Below are positions 34,973 through 40,563 of a DNA stretch of 40,563 nt, piece after piece. A program made the position numbers and the translations under genes. The DNA lies in assembly GCA_038520475.1 (NCBI GenBank), contig JBCBLF010000013.1, forward strand, positions 1 through 40,563, given 5' to 3'. The DNA comes from JBCCWF01 sp038520475. Its GTDB lineage: Bacteria > Cyanobacteriota > Cyanobacteriia > CAKZMO01. Positions within the stretch are counted from its first letter, which is position 1; each line of letters starts with the position of its first letter. The notes under the pieces were generated by a model. That model saw only the letters and a program-made list of their open reading frames with translations. It did no database searches and had not been told where the DNA came from.

Positions 34973-35597
34973 TCCATGCCACCATGCCGTCTACCACGCC
35001 CGGTTAAACACATCTCTTTCACACCCTTAGGACGTACATGCGTTTGTCGCTGATAGTGAGTTGTGCCCACGACCACTGACAGAAATGCACTAGGGATATC
35101 GGGTTTAATCAGCCGCAGCTTTCTCAGACGAATGCAATCATCCGTCGGTGGAAAGGCAAATGACGGGAGAAGACGGAGATGAGGCAGTTGTAAATAATTG
35201 TAACGAGTTTTTAGAAAGGCTCAACATCAAAGTTGCCTTCCTCTTTTCAGGACTGACGTATTTCATACAAAGTTTTGGGTTTTGGCAACGGTTTTTCGCG
35301 GGCTATGCCCACAGAAAACGTCCAACTGCGTCAGTTCTATTTTTGTTAAATTGCAGAATCCCCTGAAATTGGGTTAATTTTTGAGCATCCCTGAATCATC
35401 GGTGGCTCACATTGACTACTCAGCCGCGAGTGTTTGTCGTCACTTGGCATTAGCACATTCGATGTTAGTGAATCTGCTGCGGGAGGTCGTCCTAACCGAA
35501 CTGGTTTTACCCATAAGGTTTGTAGGATTATCGGACCGTTGAGGCTAATGTGCCAACTTGAAGCATGAATTAGGGTACCGTCGTCAGGACATCCATA
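34973..35597. other. non-coding gap upstream of the pseudo-caspase
   Basis: About 625 bases between divergent genes. The recognisable content is the degenerate palindrome at 35248-35338 and the ribosome-binding site AGGA near 35585-35588. ORFs on both strands here lack coding character. Confidence 0.5.
35248..35338. repeat. degenerate copy of the 69-nt palindrome
   Basis: Its right part 35290-35338 aligns without gaps to 14355-14403, 38 of 49 bases identical by hand count, including the shared TTTTTCGCGGGC and ATGCCC/GTGCCC apex and the CAACTG..GT.AGT.CT end. Terminal arms AGGACTGACG (35249-35258) and CGTCAGTTCT (35329-35338) still pair with one G-U. The left arm has been lengthened or replaced. 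Confidence 0.8.
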
Positions 35598-37628
35598 ATG
35601 GCAAATTATTGGGCGATCGCAATCGGCATCAACCAGTATCAGTTTCTTCAGCCGCTGATGTATGCCCAGTGGGACGCATATTGCTTGAATCAGTGCTTTC
35701 AAAAAGAAGCTGGGTTTCGAGACGAGCACTGCTGGCTGCTAACAGATACCTCTACACCAATCCAACATCACGATAGTCGCCCGACACGTGAAAATATTCA
35801 GCATCATATTGTTCAGCTGTGCCAACATCAGTTAGCCGAAGATGATGTTCTTTGGGTATTTTTTAGTGGCTACGGGGTCCATGAGAAGGGGAGAGATTAC
35901 CTCATCCCATCAGATGGAGATCCCGCTCAACCCATTGCAACGGGTATTCCGGTTAGTGAGTTATTCGCAACCTTGAAAACAGCAGCAACCTCAAATATTG
36001 TTGTGTTGCTCGATATGAAACAATTTGGCGGCAATGATGCTCGCCTAGGGCATCACACGCTTTCATTGGCACAAGAATATAATTTGGCTGTTGTTTTAGC
36101 GTGTCAGCCTGGTCAGTTTTCTCACGAAACGCTAGCGCTCCGTCAGGGGTTGTTTGCAGCCGTTGTGCTAGAAGGCATCCAACAACACGGATGCGTCACG
36201 CTAGAGCATCTCGTGCAATACACCAGCGATCGCCTCCCCACACTGAGCGAACAGCATTGGCGTCCGAGGCAAGAACCTGCGACGTATATTCCGTCAGAGC
36301 TTCGATATCAGCTCATGCTTCCAGGAAAAGAAGTCGCCGTGGCTGTGTCCACAACTGGCACTGGCCTGAGAATGCCGAGTCAAATTGAAACCGATTCGAA
36401 TCCTCATTTCCAAAATGGGGCTCACAATACCTCTGACCGATCTCAGTCTTCACTCGATCGCTCACCCTCGACACATTCAGCGCCTTTCGAGCCACCTGTT
36501 TCCTCAAAAGTTCCTTACACCCCCATCTCCAACGGCTCACCTGAAGCAACTGTTCCTCAAGAAGAGGGGATTCAGGCAAACGACAATGACGCGTTTTGGA
36601 ACGCTCTCTTGAAATGGGGTGGACTGGTTCTAGCCTTCTTGTTAATTGGAGTTGTTTGGCGCAACTGGTCAGTGTTCAGAGGCAACTCAGCTCCGGATGG
36701 CTCTGACACAACAGGTGAAGAGGTTCGTCGAAATGCTCCAGCAACCCTATCCCCGAATACGGCAAGAGCTGATTTAAACGTGCTCCCTAACACCGCTTCG
36801 GCATCCGTCTCCGAGACCAATACGCCCCCTGAAGAAAATACGCCGTTAGTCGGATTCCCTATGGATGAGGCTCAACAAGCGATCGCCGCTGGGCGTCCTT
36901 TAGAGGGCTTGGAATGGTTGAATCAGATACCCGAATCAGAGCAAACTGAACGATATGCAACATTGAGAGCCGAAGCTGAACAACTCAACACACAGCTCAC
37001 TCGAACCAATCAGGCCATCTTGAACGAAGCGATCGCCTCGCTCAATCGTGACCGAGAAGAGACCCCAGTCAATCAAGCGTCGGATTTTCATCGAGCGCTG
37101 ACTCAAGCCAGTCGAATTCAGGCAGGTCAACCCATGTACCAAGAGGCTCAGCAGTATGTTGAGCGATGGAGTCAAGTGATTTTGGATTTGGCAGAAGCAC
37201 GAGCCCAAACCGGCAGTTACGCCGATGCGGTGGGTGCGGCTCAACTCGTTCCACCGAATCAAGCTGAATTGCGCTCGATGGCAGAAGAGCGAATTGCGAA
37301 TTGGCAGCAGAATGTTGATCAAGTTTCAGTCGTTCAAGATGCCATTCAGCAAGCGCGATCGCGGGTTCGGCCTGGGCAAGCCTCGTCCTACAATGATGCA
37401 ATCGCCCAACTGCGCTCCATTGAGGCCACTCAGCCTGAATATGAAGTTGTACGGGTTCAGCTGAATGAGTGGAGTCGAGAAATCTTGGCGATCGCCTATC
37501 AACGGGCCGAGAGCGGCAATTTGTATGAAGCTATCGAAGCTGGGGCCCTGGTTCCTGATGATGCTGAGGTCGCCCTTGAAGCCCGCGCAGCAGTAGAAAC
37601 CTGGAGACTTCAGTTACGGGGCAACTGA
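35598..37628 (+). CDS. pseudo-orthocaspase (caspase-fold, catalytic His and Cys replaced) with TM and repeat region
   Basis: 676 residues. The N-terminal 240 residues are a caspase/metacaspase p20-like fold (WAIAIGINQYQFLQPLMYAQ, DDVLWVFFSGYGVHEKGRDY, NIVVLLDMKQFGG). Canonical enzymes have FSGHG and D(A/S)C(H/N)SG; here His is Tyr92 and the Cys position falls in D139-M140-K141, so peptidase activity is unlikely. A polar linker leads to a membrane segment (about 335-360, LVLAFLLIGVVWRNW). The exterior or C-terminal part holds two tandem helical repeats starting near 493 and 594 (QASDFHRALTQASRIQAGQP; QASSYNDAIAQLRSIEATQP). AGGA near 35585 supports ATG 35598. Likely a scaffold or regulator rather than a protease. 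Confidence 0.85.
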   Translation: MANYWAIAIGINQYQFLQPLMYAQWDAYCLNQCFQKEAGFRDEHCWLLTDTSTPIQHHDSRPTRENIQHHIVQLCQHQLAEDDVLWVFFSGYGVHEKGRDYLIPSDGDPAQPIATGIPVSELFATLKTAATSNIVVLLDMKQFGGNDARLGHHTLSLAQEYNLAVVLACQPGQFSHETLALRQGLFAAVVLEGIQQHGCVTLEHLVQYTSDRLPTLSEQHWRPRQEPATYIPSELRYQLMLPGKEVAVAVSTTGTGLRMPSQIETDSNPHFQNGAHNTSDRSQSSLDRSPSTHSAPFEPPVSSKVPYTPISNGSPEATVPQEEGIQANDNDAFWNALLKWGGLVLAFLLIGVVWRNWSVFRGNSAPDGSDTTGEEVRRNAPATLSPNTARADLNVLPNTASASVSETNTPPEENTPLVGFPMDEAQQAIAAGRPLEGLEWLNQIPESEQTERYATLRAEAEQLNTQLTRTNQAILNEAIASLNRDREETPVNQASDFHRALTQASRIQAGQPMYQEAQQYVERWSQVILDLAEARAQTGSYADAVGAAQLVPPNQAELRSMAEERIANWQQNVDQVSVVQDAIQQARSRVRPGQASSYNDAIAQLRSIEATQPEYEVVRVQLNEWSREILAIAYQRAESGNLYEAIEAGALVPDDAEVALEARAAVETWRLQLRGN

Positions 37629-37709
37629 TAGTGCCCTCGACCATGAGATAGCTCCTTTAGACCACTGTTGCAATGGACAGGTAGCCGTGGATCGATCTAG
37701 TGATGCGAA

Positions 37710-39128
37710 TCAACTCAAGATTCGACCAGATGCCGATCGCCGTTGATATTGCCCCATTCCGGCACGCCCAAGCCATGTCTCACCCTCTACAACTAACTGT
37801 CCGCGCAAAAATACCTTCTCTACCTTTCCTGACACATCGCGTCCTTCGAATAGCGAATAATCTACATTGGAATGATGCGTGCTGGCACTGAGCGTATGAG
37901 TCGCGTCTGGATCAAAAATCACCAAGTCTGCATCACTCCCAGGGGCGATCGCCCCTTTTCTAGGAAATAACCCAAACATCTTTGCTGGAGCCGTGGACAC
38001 CAGCTGCACAAAGCGATTGAGGGATATCTTACCTGTCTTTACACCACCATCAAACAGCAGCGGCAATCGAAACTCAACGCCAGGAGCGCCATTAGGAATT
38101 TTGGAGAAATCATCCCGACCCAACTGCTTCGATTGATAGAGCCCGAATAAGTTTTCGTTGAAGCAGAAGGGACAATGATCGGTGGCAACGATTTGCAGGT
38201 CATCAAACCGGAGTCCTCGCCAAAGGGCGTGTTGACACTTGTGATCCCGAAGCGGCGGGGTCATCACAAATTTTGCAGGGTCAAAGTCAGGGCGATCATA
38301 TTCGTCTTCAGTCAAGAAGAGATAATGGGGGCAGGTTTCAGCAAAGGCAGGGATGCCGCGATCGCGCGCCTCGACGACTGCATCCAACGCTTCCCGAGCT
38401 GAGAGGTGAACGATATAAACCGGCACTTCTGCGAGTTCTGCCAGTCGAATCACTCGATGGGTCGCTTCGCCTTCGAGAATGCTAGGTCGTGTCAACGCAT
38501 GATATTTCGGAGAGGTATTCCCCTGCTCCAGCGCTTCTTCAATAAGCACCTGAATGACGCTGCCGTTTTCTGCATGGAGGTTGACCATGCCGCCATGGTT
38601 ACCAGCCTTTCGCATGGTTTTGAAGATGGCCGCGTCATCCACCATCAACACGCCCGGATAGGCCATGTACATCTTGAAGCTAGACACCCCATCTTGCTCG
38701 ATGAGGTCAGGGACTTCAGCCAACGCTTCAGCGGTGACTTCCGTGAGAATGCAATGGAAGGCATAGTCAATGCAACACTGAGGTTCTGCGGACGCGAGGC
38801 GGCGATCGAGAGCCCGTTTTGGGGTCTCACCGTATTCCTGCTGGGCAAAGTCGATGATGGTCGTCGTTCCACCAAACGCTGCGGATCGTGTTCCCGTTTC
38901 AAACGTGTCGCATGTACGAATCTGTGGTCCCATAGGAGTTTCCATGTGCACATGCACATCAACCCCACCCGGTAGCACCAGTTTCCCTGAGGCATCATGC
39001 ATCGGCACTGACGGGATATCCAGCTCCTTACCGATGGTGTGGATACGCCCACCTTTCACGAAAATATCAGCGCTGTAGTCATCTACCGCTGTGATGATGC
39101 GTCCGTTTTTGATGAGTACATCGGTCAT
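37710..39128 (-). CDS. hydA: dihydropyrimidinase (hydantoinase)
   Basis: 472 residues of the cyclic amidohydrolase superfamily, opening 5,6-dihydropyrimidine or hydantoin rings in reductive pyrimidine breakdown. Metal-site residues visible: H59 and H61 in VDVHVHME, the carbamylated-lysine motif FKMYMAYPGVLMVDD (K152), a His in NLHAENG, a His in VYIVHLSAREA and Asp in VATDHCPF. ATG 39128 follows AGGAG (39138-39142) at nine bases. Downstream minus-strand genes are absent, but amide-chemistry genes lie upstream at 39585 and 40253. Confidence 0.92.
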   Translation of the reverse strand: MTDVLIKNGRIITAVDDYSADIFVKGGRIHTIGKELDIPSVPMHDASGKLVLPGGVDVHVHMETPMGPQIRTCDTFETGTRSAAFGGTTTIIDFAQQEYGETPKRALDRRLASAEPQCCIDYAFHCILTEVTAEALAEVPDLIEQDGVSSFKMYMAYPGVLMVDDAAIFKTMRKAGNHGGMVNLHAENGSVIQVLIEEALEQGNTSPKYHALTRPSILEGEATHRVIRLAELAEVPVYIVHLSAREALDAVVEARDRGIPAFAETCPHYLFLTEDEYDRPDFDPAKFVMTPPLRDHKCQHALWRGLRFDDLQIVATDHCPFCFNENLFGLYQSKQLGRDDFSKIPNGAPGVEFRLPLLFDGGVKTGKISLNRFVQLVSTAPAKMFGLFPRKGAIAPGSDADLVIFDPDATHTLSASTHHSNVDYSLFEGRDVSGKVEKVFLRGQLVVEGETWLGRAGMGQYQRRSASGRILS

Positions 39129-39274
39129 TGCCGATATCTCCTATTGTGGGTGATGGTTTCAGTCAATCAAAGCGAAGTCAATTCAAGAAAAGCTGAATGG
39201 TTCAAGGTACTTCTCTAATGATTCAGCATCGTGCGATTCAGCATAGGAGTCTGTCGTCTATGGGAATCTGTCGT

Positions 39275-39511
39275 CTATGGGATAGAAAGGGAGGCGATCG
39301 CCTGCTGCTTAACCTGGTCTGGCACCTGTCGCCAATCCAGATCACGCTCAGCCCCCAATAAAGCCCACAGTAAATTCTTGGTTACTTTTTGGGGATACCG
39401 GGCTCGAAGATGTGTCCAAGCCGCAACAGCACCAACCTGCATCAAATCGTCTCGGGTCAAAATACCGATTTCTGCTAGCCATCGACGTGAAACAGGGCCA
39501 ATGTTTTTCAT
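39275..39511 (-). CDS. TfoX C-terminal domain-like protein
   Basis: A 78-residue protein beginning MKNIGPVSRRWLAEIGILTR, with DDLMQVGAVAAWTHLRARYP and LLWALLGAERDLDWRQVPDQ. The NIGP..WL.EIGI..DDL..VGA pattern is the C-terminal domain of the TfoX/Sxy family; the N-terminal domain is absent, as in many stand-alone bacterial copies. The frame is open to TTG 39547, but ATG 39511 gives the family start. No function is established for stand-alone forms. Confidence 0.78.
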   Translation of the reverse strand: MKNIGPVSRRWLAEIGILTRDDLMQVGAVAAWTHLRARYPQKVTKNLLWALLGAERDLDWRQVPDQVKQQAIASLSIP

Positions 39512-39584
39512 ATCGAGTGTGAGATATCCGGAGTGGTCTGGGATCAAGAGTTAGCCAAAGCTGTCAACACAACATGCTTCGCCT

Positions 39585-39974
39585 CTACTGTGCGGCCTTA
39601 TACGCGGCCCACCCCCCATGATGAGAAATGTCAGGCCAGCCGTATTCATCAATTAGATGATTGGGATACAAAAAAGCGATCGCCGTTCCTCCGTCAGATA
39701 GTTCCACCGTTTCGGGGTACATATGAGGCGGTTCATTGTTTTGCAGGTGCTCATATTGCTCAGCCGTCATTTCGTAGAGTTCGCCGGGGATCGAGATGCC
39801 GTCTGCATCCGTCGCATAGATGCCAGGATGCCACCCATCTTTCACCGCATGAAGGCGATACTTTGAAGCGGTTTGTGCCGCTTTGAGAAATTGAGCTTCT
39901 TGAAGATTTTGATGATCCGGCTGCCCTCGCAGGGCAGAGCCGCAGATAAAGACGACGGTTGATGAGTCTGCCAT
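39585..39974 (-). CDS. allophanate-hydrolase-related protein (gamma-glutamylcyclotransferase fold)
   Basis: 129 residues: VFICGSALRGQPDHQNLQEA, TASKYRLHAVKDGWHPGIYA, SIPGELYEMTAEQYEHLQNN, EPPHMYPETVELSDGGTAIA, then LIDEYGWPDISHHGGWAAYK. The opening 'GSALRG' loop and GELYEM core match the C-terminal domain of allophanate hydrolase (AtzF-like) standing alone. In AtzF this domain decarboxylates the intermediate. Here it probably acts on a small amide or amino-acid conjugate; the substrate is not known. It lies among dihydropyrimidinase and ABC transporter genes. Confidence 0.82.
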   Translation of the reverse strand: MADSSTVVFICGSALRGQPDHQNLQEAQFLKAAQTASKYRLHAVKDGWHPGIYATDADGISIPGELYEMTAEQYEHLQNNEPPHMYPETVELSDGGTAIAFLYPNHLIDEYGWPDISHHGGWAAYKAAQ

Positions 39975-40082
39975 AGGTGGAGATGGTGGTTAGATGAACC
40001 AATTTTTCTAATGGGGAGTATCTTAATCGGTATAAGGCACAATCCACTGTTGGGCTACACAAAACCTTAATGGGAGGAGCGA

Positions 40083-40122
40083 GTTTTGGATAGGAAGAGC
40101 GATCGCCCTTCCTATCCAAAAC
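40083..40122. repeat. hairpin with a HIP1 octamer at its apex
   Basis: GTTTTGGATAGGAAG (40083-40097) is exactly complementary to CTTCCTATCCAAAAC (40108-40122). The apex between the arms is A-GCGATCGC-C, so the palindromic HIP1 octamer (40099-40106) forms the tip. It lies in the gap between the allophanate-related gene and the ABC ATPase gene. Confidence 0.9.
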
Positions 40123-40252
40123 GAAGCAAAAATGGAAGATCGTATAAAAAAATACGGTTTAGTCTGCATGGAGCCCTTTGAATAAGGTCATTCCCCAAGC
40201 CTGCTTCAACAGCGGATCCAGAGCTAGTGACTTGCTCAACGCAATGCAACAC

Positions 40253-40563
40253 ATGACAACAGCTTCATCCATCACAGAACTTCAAGAATCACCACTGTCA
40301 TCGGCACAGGGCGTGATGATGCAAGAGGTGACCAAGACCTATGGCAACGTCACCGCTGTTGAAAATATTACGTTGTCAATTCCAGCCGGAACTTACTGCT
40401 GCCTGCTGGGACCCAGTGGCTGTGGAAAAACCACCACCATGAGACTGATCGCTGGACATGAAGAAATCACTAAAGGCGATATTTACATCGGTTCCTTTCG
40501 GGTCAACCGTCTACCCCCAGCAAAGCGCAACACTGCAATGATGTTTCAGAACTATGCGCTCTT
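40253..40563 (+). CDS. ABC transporter ATP-binding protein, spermidine/putrescine type (5' part)
   Basis: From ATG 40253 the frame runs off the window edge. It reads MTTASSITELQESPLSSAQG, then the nucleotide-binding domain VTKTYGNVTAVENITLSIPA, Walker A LLGPSGCGKTTTMRLIAGHE and the Q-loop TAMMFQNYAL. This is the PotA/CysA-type importer ATPase family. No strong Shine-Dalgarno is visible. Being next to dihydropyrimidinase, it may serve uptake of polyamines or pyrimidine/hydantoin derivatives; the permease and binding protein would lie downstream, outside the window. Confidence 0.88.
   Translation, partial: MTTASSITELQESPLSSAQGVMMQEVTKTYGNVTAVENITLSIPAGTYCCLLGPSGCGKTTTMRLIAGHEEITKGDIYIGSFRVNRLPPAKRNTAMMFQNYAL

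Noticed and set aside
35346..35729. 127-codon minus-strand frame overlapping the pseudo-caspase start
   Set aside because: Overlaps the well-supported caspase-like N-terminus and has no recognisable content.
1..40563. tRNA genes or CRISPR arrays
   Set aside because: No TPsiC-arm-like motif with a surrounding cloverleaf and no regularly spaced direct repeats were found by reading both strands; a covariance scan could still change this.

Overview
The window comes from a cyanobacterial chromosome. The HIP1 octamer (GCGATCGC) recurs throughout, both in genes and between them. Many products are of cyanobacterial type: the SigG/anti-sigma pair, a serine/threonine kinase fused to CHASE2, an orthocaspase-like protein, an exosortase-type surface protein, a GH57 glucan-branching-type enzyme and an L10 with a long repetitive tail. 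Together with the moderate GC content this suggests a Leptolyngbya-like filamentous lineage, but I cannot fix the genus from sequence alone. I see no tRNA, rRNA, CRISPR array, transposase or prophage.

Layout. 1-2505: end of rplK, then rplA, an L10 leader with a hairpin terminator/attenuator, rplJ and rplL, closed by a strong terminator. 2899-6247: a glycosyltransferase and a lipid-flippase-like ABC exporter with an unusual C-terminal tail. 6244-9001: DusB on the minus strand, a small cyanobacterial protein and a winged-helix-like protein. 9236-13981 (minus): anti-sigma factor, SigG and a REC-GAF-histidine kinase with a degenerate ATPase domain. 13982-14981: a non-coding stretch with four palindromes. 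14982-19221 (minus): a secreted-type metallopeptidase and a 784-residue GAF protein. 19462-25660 (plus): an SDR epimerase, aquaporin Z, an HTH/NB-ARC STAND protein and a kinase-CHASE2 protein. 25803-28444: miaB, a DUF433 protein, a convergent CPXCG mini-protein and an unannotated 5'-truncated metallo-hydrolase relic. 28466-33605: an XDP2-like exosortase substrate, a membrane-anchored FxLYD-like protein and the GH57 enzyme. 33866-37628: a SAM methyltransferase and a pseudo-orthocaspase. 37710-40563: dihydropyrimidinase, a TfoX C-terminal-like protein, an allophanate-hydrolase-related protein and the start of a spermidine/putrescine-type ABC ATPase, possibly a nitrogen-salvage neighbourhood.

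How the parts relate. The ribosomal genes are the stalk operon, and the leader before rplJ should let L10 (with L7/L12) control its own synthesis. SigG and its anti-sigma factor form an envelope-stress-type switch. The STAND protein, kinase-CHASE2, hybrid kinase, GAF protein and pseudo-caspase are signalling proteins of the kind that accumulate in multicellular cyanobacteria, but nothing in the sequence ties them into one pathway.

The most distinctive non-coding feature is a set of long, often perfect hairpins in intergenic gaps. One is a 69-nt palindrome with 34-bp arms around one base. A second locus 21 kb away is a decayed relative of it, and a third shares its terminal motif.
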